64,000 nucleotides of DNA. Origin: Burkholderia sp. (lineage in GTDB: Bacteria; Pseudomonadota; Gammaproteobacteria; Burkholderiales; Burkholderiaceae). Below are positions 33,857-43,992 of the stretch, piece after piece; positions within the stretch are counted from its first letter, which is position 1; each line of letters opens with the position of its first letter. The stretch lies in contig JAIRVP010000054.1 in the NCBI GenBank assembly GCA_031253835.1, forward strand, positions 1-64,000. Direction: 5' to 3'. The position numbers and the translations under genes were made by a program. A model generated the notes under the pieces. The model ran no database searches, had not been told where the DNA came from, and was given only the letters and a program-made list of their open reading frames with translations.

Positions 33857-35085
33857 TGGAGTGCTCCTGCGCGCGCAGCCGATGGACGCGATGCGGCCAT
33901 CGCCGATGGCTCGAACGCCGTGTCGCGCCGCGATGCGCCGCCGTCGATCGCATGGCATGCGATCCATTCGAGCAGTTGCGGCGTGCTGCCGAACTGCGCG
34001 CCCGACGCCTGTGCGCGCTTGAAATAGAGATGCGGGTCGTATTCCCACGTGAAGCCGACGCCGCCGTGCAGCTGGATCGCCTCCTGCGCGCAGAACGCAG
34101 ATGCATCGTTCGCGGCGGCTTTCGCGGCCGCGATGTCGGCGCGCAGCGCGGCGCCCGGCGTCGCGCCGGCTTCGGCGTCCCATGCATGCGCGGCGCCGAG
34201 CACGGCCGAGCGCGCCGATTCGATCAGCACCATCATCTGTGCGCAGCGGTGCTTGACGGCCTGGAACGATGCGATCGCGCGGCCGAACTGCACGCGCTGG
34301 GTCGTGTAGTCGAGCGTCAGGTCGAGGCACTGCTGCGCGCCGCCGAGCTGCTCGGCGGCCAGCGCGAGCGCCGCGAACCATGCGGCCCGTTCCAGCACCT
34401 GTACAGCCGCGGCGCCGCTGGCAAACAGCGCGTCGCGGCCCACGCGCGTGTCGTCGAATGCCACGCGCGCGATCGGCCGCGTCGCGTCGAGCGTGTCGAG
34501 CGGCGTGACGGCCAGGCCCGACGCCGATGCCACGTCGATCGCGAACAGCCCGATCGCCTGCCCTTCGTTCGCGATCCGCGCGGGAACCAGCAGCAGGTCG
34601 GCGCGAGCGCCGTCGATCACCTGTTCGATCGTGCCGGACAGCGCAAAGCCGCCCGCCGCTTCTTCCGCGACCACCGGCAGCCGCCATGCACCGGCCGGCA
34701 GGTCGAGCGGCAGCGCCAGCGTCGCGCTGCACGCGCCTTCGGCGATCTTCGCGAGCCAGCGGTTCGCCAGCGGCATGTCGCAGCCGGCCAGCGCGGTCGC
34801 CGCGACGCACGCGGTCGGGAAATACGGCACGCACGCGACGCGCCGGCCGAGCTGTTCCATCAGCACCGTCTGCTCGACCGCGCCGAGCCCGAGCCCGCCG
34901 GCCGCTTCCGGCAGCGCGAGCGCGTTCCAGCCGAGCTCGCCCGCGAGCGTCGCCCACAGCCCGTCGTCGCGGCCGGCCGACTGCTCGAGCGCGCGGCGCA
35001 CGTCGGCCGACGCGCTGCGTTCGGCGAGCACGTCGGCAGCCGCGTCGCGGATCATCGCCTGTTCGTCGGTGAGCGCCAGATCCAT
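33853..35085 (-). CDS. Acyl-CoA dehydrogenase, beta-type subunit of a heteromeric pair
   Basis: A 410-residue ACAD-like chain. It carries YTTQRVQFGRAIASFQAVKH and EAIQLHGGVGFTWEYDPHLYFKRA, but lacks the conserved EPGAGSD and AGTNE-type segments that its partner at 32660 has. Division of the active site between the two chains is the hallmark of steroid acyl-CoA dehydrogenases. It follows the Hsd4A-like SDR by three bases. Probable substrate: a side-chain or HIP-derived CoA ester. Confidence 0.78.
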   Translation of the reverse strand: MDLALTDEQAMIRDAAADVLAERSASADVRRALEQSAGRDDGLWATLAGELGWNALALPEAAGGLGLGAVEQTVLMEQLGRRVACVPYFPTACVAATALAGCDMPLANRWLAKIAEGACSATLALPLDLPAGAWRLPVVAEEAAGGFALSGTIEQVIDGARADLLLVPARIANEGQAIGLFAIDVASASGLAVTPLDTLDATRPIARVAFDDTRVGRDALFASGAAAVQVLERAAWFAALALAAEQLGGAQQCLDLTLDYTTQRVQFGRAIASFQAVKHRCAQMMVLIESARSAVLGAAHAWDAEAGATPGAALRADIAAAKAAANDASAFCAQEAIQLHGGVGFTWEYDPHLYFKRAQASGAQFGSTPQLLEWIACHAIDGGASRRDTAFEPSAMAASRPSAARAGALQ

Positions 35086-35088
35086 CTG

Positions 35089-35967
35089 TCAGCTCCCGTA
35101 CACGCGCTGCGCGGGCCGCGCATCGGCGAGCAGCTGCGCGATCGCCGGGCCGACCTCGGCCGCCGCCCAGCGCGCGCCGCGATCGACGCTCGGGCCCGTA
35201 CGCCAGCCTTCCGCGACCGCGATCATCCCGCCCGCGACCTCGAACACCTGGCCCGTCACGTCGGCCGACAGCGTGCTGCCGAGCCACACGACCAGCGGCG
35301 CGACGTTGGCCGGATCGAAATAGTCGAAGCCGCCGTCCTCGGGCTTCTTCATCATGTCGGCGAACACGCCTTCGGTCATCGACGTGCGCGCGGCCGGCGC
35401 AAGCGCATTCACGCGCACGCCGTAGCGCTGCAGCTCGGCCGCCTGCATCAGCGTGAGCGCGGCGATGCCGGCCTTCGCCGCGCCGTAGTTCGACTGGCCG
35501 ATCGAGCCTTGCAGCCCGGCGCCCGAACTCGTGTTGACGATCCGTGCATCGACCGCGCGGCCCGCTTTCGCCGCATCGCGCCACACGCGCGCCAGCACGC
35601 TCGACAGGCAGAAGTGGCCGCGCAGGTGCACGCGCATCACGTCGTCCCAGTCGGTTTCGGTCATGCTCGTGAACATCATGTCGCGGCAGATGCCCGCGTT
35701 GTTGACGAGCACGTGCACGTCGCCGAACGCGTCGCGCGCCGCGTCGACGATCCGCTGCGCGGTGTCGGTCTGCGTGATGTCGTCCGAATTCGCGAGCGCG
35801 CGGCCGCCGCGCCTGGCGATCTCGTCGCACACGGCCTGCGCGGCGTCGTGCCGGATGTCGTTGACGACGACCGACGCGCCTTCGGCCGCGAACGCCAGCG
35901 CGTATTCGCGCCCGAGCCCGCCGCCCGCGCCGGTGATGATGACGGTGCGTCCGTTACAGATTCCCAT
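35089..35967 (-). CDS. SDR of the Hsd4A/HSD17B4 type, 3-hydroxyacyl-CoA dehydrogenase
   Basis: A 292-residue SDR with ITGAGGGLGREYALAFAAEGASVVVND at the start, the signature of the 17-beta-HSD type 4 dehydrogenase domain of peroxisomal multifunctional enzyme 2 and its bacterial equivalent Hsd4A. LVNNAGICRD, VNTSSGAGLQGSIGQSNYGAAKAG and TGQVFEVAGGM are present; the C-terminal 30 residues extend beyond the SDR core. It probably oxidises a (R)-3-hydroxyacyl-CoA of the steroid side chain or HIP, matching the MaoC hydratase. Between two ACADs and the thiolase. Confidence 0.78.
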   Translation of the reverse strand: MGICNGRTVIITGAGGGLGREYALAFAAEGASVVVNDIRHDAAQAVCDEIARRGGRALANSDDITQTDTAQRIVDAARDAFGDVHVLVNNAGICRDMMFTSMTETDWDDVMRVHLRGHFCLSSVLARVWRDAAKAGRAVDARIVNTSSGAGLQGSIGQSNYGAAKAGIAALTLMQAAELQRYGVRVNALAPAARTSMTEGVFADMMKKPEDGGFDYFDPANVAPLVVWLGSTLSADVTGQVFEVAGGMIAVAEGWRTGPSVDRGARWAAAEVGPAIAQLLADARPAQRVYGS

Positions 35968-36000
35968 GCTTGTGCCTCGTGGATCGTGAAAGTGACGCGC

Positions 36001-37148
<1,148 letters not shown>

Positions 37149-37152
<4 letters not shown>

Positions 37153-38219
37153 GAGTTCGATTCCTCGAGGTCGAAGGTCTGCGCGGGGCCGATCGGCAAC
37201 GCGTCGCCGACGATCGCGTCGGCCACGCGGGCCTTGTGGAATGCGGCGTCGCCCCAGCTGCCCGAGAGCGCCCAGATGCGCTTCATGAAGATCTGCAGGT
37301 CGAGCTCCCACGTGTAGCCGATCGCACCGTGCACCTGCATCGAGTGGCGCGCGGCCAGTTGCGCGGCCGACGTCGCCGCGAGCTTCGCGTGCGACACGAA
37401 CACCGCACGCTGCGGGTGGTCGTCGGCGATCGCCTGCGCGGCACGCGCGACCACCGGCCGCGCGAACTCGTAGCGGATCGCGACATCGGCGAGCAGGTGC
37501 TTGAGCGCCTGGTACGAACCGATCGCCTTGCCGAACTGCTTGCGCTGCGCGCTGTAGTCGAGCGCGACGTCGAGCACGCGCTGCGTGAGGCCGAGCAGCT
37601 GCGCGGCGACCGCGAACGCGCCATGGTCGAGCGCACGGTTCAGCAGCGGCGCCGCGTCGTCCGCGCTCGCGATGCGGGTGGCCGCCGACGGCTCCCAGTC
37701 GAGCGTGAACAGGCGCCGCGACGGGTCGACGCTGTCGACCGCCCGCCACGCGCACTGCGCGGGATCGACGCGGTGCAGCTCGCCGCGGTGTTCGCACAGG
37801 AGTGCCTGCGCGACGTGCACGTCGGCCGCATACGGGTTCACCGGATGCACGAGCGCGACGCGCGCGCGCCCTTCGGCGATGTCGCGCAGCAGCGCGTCGC
37901 GCCAGTCGCTCGCGGGCAGCCGCGCCAGCACGCCGGCCGACACCAGCGCCGTGTCGAGCAGCGGCTCGGGGCTGCCGAAATAGCCGTAGGTCTGCGCGAG
38001 CAGCGCCCATTCCGCCTCCGTCAGGCCGAGGCCGCCGTGCGCTTCGGGCACCGACACGGCGGTCAGCCCCTGCGACGCGAACAGCGCCCAGAGGTCATCC
38101 GAGCGCCCGGTGGGCGTCGCCCAGAGCTCGCGGATCAGCTCGGGCGTCATCTCGGTCATCAGCAGGCGCTTCACGCTGTCCGCGAGCGCTTCCTGGTCTT
38201 CATCGAATACGAAATCCAT
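37149..38219 (-). CDS. Acyl-CoA dehydrogenase, beta-type subunit (IpdE-type pair)
   Basis: A 356-residue chain of the beta type, with YSAQRKQFGKAIGSYQALKH and HSMQVHGAIGYTWELDLQIFMKRI. It follows the alpha-type ACAD at 38255 by 35 bases and overlaps the thiolase by ATGA. Pairs of this design include IpdE1-IpdE2, which acts on a HIP-derived CoA ester. It starts after a poor ribosome binding site, so translation may depend on the gene before it. Confidence 0.75.
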
Positions 38220-38254
38220 ACGATGTCCGTTCTGTGAGGGTGGCGCCGGCGCCG

Positions 38255-39424
38255 TTACGCGCGCGGCATGCCGAGCATCCGTTCGGCGACGATGTTGCGC
38301 TGGCTCTCGTTGGTGCCCGCGTAGATCGTGCCGGCCTGCGCGAACAGGAAGCCGTCGAGCCAGTGGCCGAGCGTCGCGTGCTGCGCGGCCGTCTGCGGGA
38401 CGACCTCGCCGTGCGCACCGAGAATGTCGAGCGCGGTCTGGTGCATGCGCAGATCGAGTTCCGACCAGAACACCTTGTTGGTGCTCGACTCCGCGCCGAT
38501 GTGGCCGCCCTTCAGCAGCCGGCTCGCGGTCGCGTAGGTCGACAGCGCATACGCCTGCGCATCCATCCAGGCCTGCACCACGCGCTCGCGCAGCGTCGGA
38601 TCGCGGTCCGCGCTGTCGCGGTGCGCGAGATACAGGTCGCGCAGCGCCTGCGCGGTGCGCTGGAAGCGCGCCGGCGAACGCAGCATCAGCCCGCGCTCGA
38701 AGCCGGCCGTCGCCATCGCGACCTGCCAGCCCGCGCCTTCGGCGGCCAGCCGGTTCTCGACCGGCACGCGCACGTCGTCGAAGAAGATTTCCGCGAAGCC
38801 GGTCTGCCCGTTGAGTTGCCGGATCGGCCGCACCGTGATGCCCGGCGCGGACAGCGGCACCATCAGGAACGTCAACCCGTGGTGGCGCGACGATTCGGGA
38901 TCGCTGCGGAACAGCCCGAACAGCCAGTCGGCCCACACCGCGCGGGTCGACCAGATCTTCTGGCCGTTCAGCACGTATTCGTCGCCGATGCGGGTGGCCG
39001 TCGTGCGGATCGCGGCCATGTCCGAGCCCGCGTTCGGCTCCGACCAGCCCTGCGCCCACACGTGCTCGCCGGCCGCCATCGCGGGCAGGAAGCGCGCCTT
39101 CTGCGCGTCGGTGCCGAAATCCATCAGCGTCGGGCCGAGCAGGAAGATGCCGTTCTGGTTCACGCGCATCGGCGCGTCAGCTCGCCAGTACTCTTCCTCG
39201 AAGATCAGCCACTCGATCAGGTCGCAGCCGCGCCCGCCCAGCTCGCGCGGCCACGTGACCATGCTCCAGCGGCCCGAGTGCAGCGTGCGCTCCCATTCGC
39301 GGTGCGCGGCGAAGCCTTCCTCGGTATCGAAGCTCGGCAGCCGCTCGCGCGGCACGTGCTCGGCGAGCCATTCGCGGATTTCCGCGCGGAACGCCTGCTG
39401 CTGCGGCGTATAGGTCAGGTTCAT
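38255..39424 (-). CDS. Acyl-CoA dehydrogenase, alpha-type subunit (IpdE-type pair)
   Basis: A 389-residue ACAD: WSEPNAGSDMAAIRTTATRIG, GQKIWSTRAVWADWLFGLF and GTIYAGTNESQRNIVAERMLGMPRA. The start overlaps the crotonase stop (ATGA). With the chain at 37149 it probably makes a heterotetramer. It is similar to the alpha chain at 32660, so the two pairs seem to have arisen by duplication of an ancestral pair. Electron acceptor likely ETF. Confidence 0.78.
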   Translation of the reverse strand: MNLTYTPQQQAFRAEIREWLAEHVPRERLPSFDTEEGFAAHREWERTLHSGRWSMVTWPRELGGRGCDLIEWLIFEEEYWRADAPMRVNQNGIFLLGPTLMDFGTDAQKARFLPAMAAGEHVWAQGWSEPNAGSDMAAIRTTATRIGDEYVLNGQKIWSTRAVWADWLFGLFRSDPESSRHHGLTFLMVPLSAPGITVRPIRQLNGQTGFAEIFFDDVRVPVENRLAAEGAGWQVAMATAGFERGLMLRSPARFQRTAQALRDLYLAHRDSADRDPTLRERVVQAWMDAQAYALSTYATASRLLKGGHIGAESSTNKVFWSELDLRMHQTALDILGAHGEVVPQTAAQHATLGHWLDGFLFAQAGTIYAGTNESQRNIVAERMLGMPRA

Positions 39425-40230
39425 GCGCGTGCCTCCTCGGCGGTTGCCTGCGCGTCGAAACGCGCATCGCGCTTCTCGACGAACGCGGCGCGCGCTTCCG
39501 TCGAGTCGTTCGTCATGTACGCCTGCAGCGTGAAGCCCTGCTCCCAGCGGTACTTGTCCTCGAGATCGCCGTCCTCGACGCCGTTCAGCGCCTCCTTCGC
39601 GAGCCGCACCATCGCCGGGCTCTTCTCGGCGATCTTGCGGGCGAGCGCGAGCGCCGCATCGCGCAGCGTGTCGCGCGTGACGACCTGCTCGACCGCGCCG
39701 AGCCGGTATGCTTCGGCCGCGTCGATCATCTCGCCGGTGAAATACATCATGCGGACCTTCTGCACGCCGAACAGCCGCTGCAGGTGCGCGCCGCCGCCCA
39801 TCGCGCCGCGGTCGATCTCGGGCACGCCGAAGCGCGCGCAATCGGCCGCGACGACGATGTCCGCCGCGCCGCAGATGCCGATCCCGCCGCCGAGCACGAA
39901 GCCGTGCACGGCTGCGATCACCGGCTTCGGGTTGCGGTGCACCGCGCGGAACGTCTCGTAGTTGCCCGCGTTGACCGCCACGATCCGCTCCGGATGCGCG
40001 GCCAGTTCCTTGATGTCGACGCCCGCGCAGAAGCCGCGGCCTTCGCCGCGCACGACGATCACGCGGACGTCGTCGTCCTCGCCGAGCGCGTCGAGCGCAC
40101 GAGAGAGCGCGTGCCAGCCCTGCGCGTCGAGCGCGTTCACGGGCGGATGGGCGATCACCAGTTCGGCGATGCCGTCTGCGCGATCGATCCGGAACGGCAT
40201 CGCGCCGGCCGGTTGATTGGATGCTGTCAT
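39421..40230 (-). CDS. Enoyl-CoA hydratase/isomerase family (crotonase), EchA20-like candidate
   Basis: A 269-residue crotonase. The oxyanion segments are GRGFCAGVDIKELAAHPE and VHGFVLGGGIGICGAADIVVA, the latter being the typical GGG turn; a Glu lies in FGVPEIDRGAMGGG. In actinobacteria EchA20 opens ring D of the HIP-derived CoA ester and its gene is close to ipdA, ipdB and ipdC, as here. The assignment to EchA20 over EchA19 or a simple hydratase depends on context. Confidence 0.68.
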   Translation of the reverse strand: MTASNQPAGAMPFRIDRADGIAELVIAHPPVNALDAQGWHALSRALDALGEDDDVRVIVVRGEGRGFCAGVDIKELAAHPERIVAVNAGNYETFRAVHRNPKPVIAAVHGFVLGGGIGICGAADIVVAADCARFGVPEIDRGAMGGGAHLQRLFGVQKVRMMYFTGEMIDAAEAYRLGAVEQVVTRDTLRDAALALARKIAEKSPAMVRLAKEALNGVEDGDLEDKYRWEQGFTLQAYMTNDSTEARAAFVEKRDARFDAQATAEEARA

Positions 40231-40255
40231 CTCCGTTGCCTCCCTGTGATGTTTG

Positions 40256-41356
40256 TCATGCGGCCTGCGCCGCTGCCGCGCCGCGCAGCATGGCCAGTGC
40301 GTCGAGCCGCTCGCCGGCTTCCGCGACGATCCGTGCGATCAGCGCGTCGCACGATTCGATCGCGCCGATCATCGCGGCCGCCTGGCCGCTCGGCAGCACA
40401 CCTTCGTCGGGCCGGCCCTCGACGATCGCGCGCTGGATCAGGAACGGCGCGTTCGCGGCCATCAGCGTCTGGCTCGCCGTGTAGTCGTGCGAACGCAGCG
40501 CCTTGATCGCGAGGCCGAGCATGTCGCCCGTGCTCAGCCCGTTCTGGCGGCGCCACGCTTCGGCCGTCTTCAGCGCGAACCACGTGCGGCGCAGCGGGCC
40601 GAAGCGTTCGAGCTTCAGCAGGTACGGGTTGTCGATCATCCGTTGCGGCAACCCGTCGAGCGCGTCCGATACGCGGATGCGTGCCGGGTCGCCGACCGCG
40701 ACATAGCGGTCGAGCGTCTCGCGCGGCACCGGCGATTCGGCGCTCATCAGGAAGCGCGTGCCCATCGCGATACCGGCGGCGCCGTATGCGAGTGCGGCAG
40801 CCAGCCCGCGCCCGTCGAAGAACCCGCCGGCCGCGACCACCGGCACGCGCACCGCGTCGAGCACCTTCGGCAGCAGCAGCGTGGTCGGCACCGAACCCGT
40901 GTGGCCGCCGCCTTCCGCGCCCTGCACCGTCACGATGTCCGCGCCGAGTTCGACGGCCTTCGCCGCATGCTTCGGCGCGCCGACGGTCGGCATGCAGACG
41001 ACGCCGGCGTCCTTGAAGCGGCGGATCGTCTTTGCATCGGGCCCGCGGCCGTAGCTGACCGCGCGCAGCCGGTGCTTGATCGCGAGATCGACCACCTGCG
41101 CGGCGTTCTTCTGGAACATGTGGAAGTTGATGCCGAACGGCTTGTCGGTCAGCGACTTCACCTTCAGGATCTCGGCCTCGACCTGCTCGGGCTCGAGCGT
41201 CGCGCCGGCCAGGAAGCCGAAACCGCCGGCGTTCGCCGTCGCCGCGACGAGCCGTGCGTCGGCCACCCAGCCCATCGCCGTCTGCACGATCGGATAGCGG
41301 CAGCCGAGCAGGTCGCACAACGGCGTATGCAACGGACTTTGCAGCGTCGTGCTCAT
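40256..41356 (-). CDS. ipdC: IpdC, FMN-dependent nitronate-monooxygenase-family enzyme
   Basis: A 366-residue flavin barrel. PIVQTAMGWVADARLVAATANAGGFGFLAGA, GADIVTVQGAEGGGHTGSVPTTLLLP and VVAAGGFFDGRGLAAALAYGA are FMN-binding turns of the 2-nitropropane dioxygenase family. The member in HIP degradation is IpdC, a reductase-type step between ring opening reactions. It overlaps the crotonase at 41353 (ATGA) and lies two genes from ipdAB. Family fold is clear; the precise step follows the mycobacterial scheme. Confidence 0.8.
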   Translation of the reverse strand: MSTTLQSPLHTPLCDLLGCRYPIVQTAMGWVADARLVAATANAGGFGFLAGATLEPEQVEAEILKVKSLTDKPFGINFHMFQKNAAQVVDLAIKHRLRAVSYGRGPDAKTIRRFKDAGVVCMPTVGAPKHAAKAVELGADIVTVQGAEGGGHTGSVPTTLLLPKVLDAVRVPVVAAGGFFDGRGLAAALAYGAAGIAMGTRFLMSAESPVPRETLDRYVAVGDPARIRVSDALDGLPQRMIDNPYLLKLERFGPLRRTWFALKTAEAWRRQNGLSTGDMLGLAIKALRSHDYTASQTLMAANAPFLIQRAIVEGRPDEGVLPSGQAAAMIGAIESCDALIARIVAEAGERLDALAMLRGAAAAQAA

Positions 41357-42273
41357 GCGGCGGCTCCGTTGACGGCGACCGGGGCCGGCGCGTCGCCGCG
41401 ATCCGCGCCGTTCGGCTGGCGCTGCGAGCTGGCCATGCTGCGCGCGTCGTAGCCGCCGAGGCGGTCGCCGCTGACGAGTTCGTTGTGCGCATGCGCGAAG
41501 TGATGCCACGCGAACGCCGCGTCCATCGCCGCGCGCTTGCCCTGCAGCTCCTCGACGTGGTTCAGCGCCTGCTTGGTCAGCGTGAGCCCGAGGCGCGGCA
41601 TCGTCGCGATCTTCGCGGCGATCGCGTAGGTCGCGTCGCGCAGCCGCTCGCGCGGCACCACGCGGTTGACCATCCCCATCTGGTATGCGCGCTCGGCCGG
41701 CATCCGCTCGCCGAGGAACAGGAATTCCTTCGCGATGCGCGGGTTCAGCTCGTAGGCATGCGCGAAATATTCGACGCCCGGAATTCCCATCCGCACGACC
41801 GGATCGGCGAAGAACGCATCCTCCGACGCGACGATCAGGTCGCACACCCACGCGAGCATCAGCCCGCCCGCGATGCAGGCGCCCTGCACCATCGCGATCG
41901 TCGGCTTCGGCAGGTCGCGCCAGCGCCGGCACATCCCGAGGTACACCTCCTGCTCGCGTGCATACAGGAATTCGCCGCCTTCCTTGTCGACGTGGTCGTA
42001 CCACAGCGACGCGCGATCGAACGACTCGTGGATGTCGCGGCCCGGCGTGCCGATGTCGTGGCCCGCCGAGAAATGCTTGCCGGCACCCGCGAGCACGATC
42101 GCCTTCACCGCGTCGTCGTGCGCCGCGCGCCGGAACGCCGCGTCGAGCGCATACGTCATCTTCGAGTTCTGCGCGTTGTGATACTCGGGACGGTTCATCG
42201 TGATCGTCGCGATGCCGTCCTCGACCGCGTAGTCGACGACACCGTCGCCGAACGTTTCCTGAGTCGCTTGCAT
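41353..42273 (-). CDS. Enoyl-CoA hydratase family (crotonase), EchA19-like
   Basis: A 306-residue crotonase from the ATG at 42273, which has a GAGG site; an ATG at 42285 in an ATGA overlap with ipdB is an alternative adding four residues. KHFSAGHDIGTPGRD is the SAGHD oxyanion block, and GACIAGGLMLAWVCDLIVAS the second. FAWHHFAHAHNELVSGDRLGGYD is typical of the larger steroid crotonases. It is between ipdB and ipdC. A hydratase or hydrolase step in HIP breakdown is likely. Confidence 0.72.
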   Translation of the reverse strand: MQATQETFGDGVVDYAVEDGIATITMNRPEYHNAQNSKMTYALDAAFRRAAHDDAVKAIVLAGAGKHFSAGHDIGTPGRDIHESFDRASLWYDHVDKEGGEFLYAREQEVYLGMCRRWRDLPKPTIAMVQGACIAGGLMLAWVCDLIVASEDAFFADPVVRMGIPGVEYFAHAYELNPRIAKEFLFLGERMPAERAYQMGMVNRVVPRERLRDATYAIAAKIATMPRLGLTLTKQALNHVEELQGKRAAMDAAFAWHHFAHAHNELVSGDRLGGYDARSMASSQRQPNGADRGDAPAPVAVNGAAA

Positions 42274-42281
42274 GTCGGACC

Positions 42282-43079
42282 TCATCCGCGGCGCGGCGCC
42301 GGGTTGTTGCGCACGATCGTCGCGCGCAGGTTGTGCGGGTCGAGCGCACGCACGATGCGCAGGTCTTCCGCGTTCGGCGGGGCCGTCGTGCCGAGGTCGG
42401 GCGCCGCGATCAGCGGGAAGCCGGTTGCGTCCTGCACTTCGTCGAAGCTCACGCCCGGGTGCAGCGAACGCACGCGGATCGCGTGGTCGGGGCCGCCGAA
42501 ATCCATCACGCACAGGTCGGTGACGATGCTGCGCAGGTCGACGAAGGTCTTCATCCCCAGCAGCCGGCGCGCCGGGTTGTAGCCGACCGTGCACACCATG
42601 TCGACTTCGCCGTCGACGAACGTGCGCTTGCCGTGGCCGCTGACGAAGAACGAGTTCGCGTGGTTCGTCGTGTTGCCGGGGAAGCCGCGTGCACCGAGCA
42701 GCTGGGTTTTCGGGCGGGCGTAGTCGTCGCCGAGCCACGAGATGTTGGCCTGGCCGAAACGGTCGATCTGCGTCGGCATCACGAGCGCATGGCGGCGGCC
42801 GTGCCACAGGCAGTCGAACACGCGCTCGTAGGTCATCCAGCCGCTCGCCTTCACGCGATAGCCGTCGGGGCGCGGGCCGAGCGGCACCGGCTCCTCGACG
42901 AGATACGCTTCGCCGTCGGTCAGCATCAGCCCGTTGTTGTACGCGAGCCGCGCAAGGCCGGCCGCGAGCCGCGGGCCCGTGCCGATACCGGTCGCCAGCA
43001 CTTCGCCGTCGTCGCGCCAGAGTCGCGCGGACGCGACGATCATCAGTTCCGCGAGGGAATGGTCGAGAGATTCGCTCAC
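42282..43079 (-). CDS. ipdB: IpdB, CoA-transferase-fold subunit of ring C hydrolase
   Basis: A 265-residue family I CoA-transferase-like subunit (LWRDDGEVLATGIGTGPRLAAGLARL at the start). The S-E-N-G catalytic Glu motif of true CoA transferases is not seen, as expected for IpdB, which with IpdA opens the last steroid ring (COCHEA-CoA) by hydrolysis. It follows ipdA by ten bases. VKASGWMTYERVFDCLWHGRRHALVMP and KRTFVDGEVDMVCTVGYN are further family blocks. Confidence 0.83.
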   Translation of the reverse strand: MSESLDHSLAELMIVASARLWRDDGEVLATGIGTGPRLAAGLARLAYNNGLMLTDGEAYLVEEPVPLGPRPDGYRVKASGWMTYERVFDCLWHGRRHALVMPTQIDRFGQANISWLGDDYARPKTQLLGARGFPGNTTNHANSFFVSGHGKRTFVDGEVDMVCTVGYNPARRLLGMKTFVDLRSIVTDLCVMDFGGPDHAIRVRSLHPGVSFDEVQDATGFPLIAAPDLGTTAPPNAEDLRIVRALDPHNLRATIVRNNPAPRRG

Positions 43080-43089
43080 AGGCGCTCCT

Positions 43090-43983
43090 TTACAGAATCG
43101 GCAACGGCAGCGTCGTCACATGCGACAGGCCGCCGACGCCTTCGAGGTACTGGCGTTCGTCCTGGCCGACCACGTCGCGCAGGTACGCCGCCGTTTTCGC
43201 GTCGTCTTCCGCGCTGGCGCAGTACGCGCGCAGGTGCGGCAGGTCCCAGCCGTAGGCCGGCCCGCACGACGTCGGGTGCGCGCCGCCCGGTGCGTGCACG
43301 ACGCCCGTGACGAGCGAGCGCTCGAACGTGTTGCGGCGCGCGGCGTCGAGGTCTTCGCTCGCGAGCGACGCGTCGACCGTTTCCGCCGACACGTAGCAGC
43401 GCTGCGCGGCGCGCGCCATCCACGCATCGAAGAACGGATCGGGGCCGTCGATGCGCGTGTTGCCCATCCGGTCGGCCGCGTTCACGTGCAGCAGCGCGAC
43501 GTCGAGTTCGATCGCCGGCATCGCGAGCAGCGTCTCGCCGTCGTCGTACGGCGATGTCACCGTGCGCAGCGCCGGCGCGTGATCGAGCAGCGCGGTGCCG
43601 AGCCCGGCGCGCGTCGGCAGGAACGGCAGGCGCGCGGCGGCCGCGCGCAGGCCGAGCTGCAGCATCCCTTCGTCGAGTTCGAGCACGTCGATGCGGCCCT
43701 GTTCACGCGCCCGGCGGAAATGCGGTTCGAGCGGGATCACGTCGAGCGACACGAAGCCGAACACCGCCTTGCGGACCTTGGCCGCCGCACACAGCAGGCC
43801 GACATCGGCGCCGCCGTACGCGACGATCGTCAGGTCCTTCAGGTTCGAGCGCGCGATCTCGCGCACCAGCGCCATCGGCTTGCGCCGCGGCCCCCATCCG
43901 CCGATGCCGATCGTCATGCCGTCGGCGAGTTGCGCGACCACGTCGCGCGCGGACATCGTCTTGTCGAGAGGTTTCATCGTCAT
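43090..43983 (-). CDS. ipdA: IpdA, CoA-transferase-fold subunit of ring C hydrolase
   Basis: A 297-residue alpha subunit of the CoA-transferase fold: MTIGIGGWGPRRKPMALVREIAR is the Gly-rich CoA site, followed by VAYGGADVGLLCAAAKV and LPFLPTRAGLGTAL. IpdA and IpdB form a heterotetrameric hydrolase that opens the C ring. It begins nine bases after hsaC; two in-frame ATGs at 43983 and 43977 are possible starts. The tight link to hsaC and ipdB makes the call strong. Confidence 0.84.
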   Translation of the reverse strand: MTMKPLDKTMSARDVVAQLADGMTIGIGGWGPRRKPMALVREIARSNLKDLTIVAYGGADVGLLCAAAKVRKAVFGFVSLDVIPLEPHFRRAREQGRIDVLELDEGMLQLGLRAAAARLPFLPTRAGLGTALLDHAPALRTVTSPYDDGETLLAMPAIELDVALLHVNAADRMGNTRIDGPDPFFDAWMARAAQRCYVSAETVDASLASEDLDAARRNTFERSLVTGVVHAPGGAHPTSCGPAYGWDLPHLRAYCASAEDDAKTAAYLRDVVGQDERQYLEGVGGLSHVTTLPLPIL

Positions 43984-43992
43984 CGTGCTGGC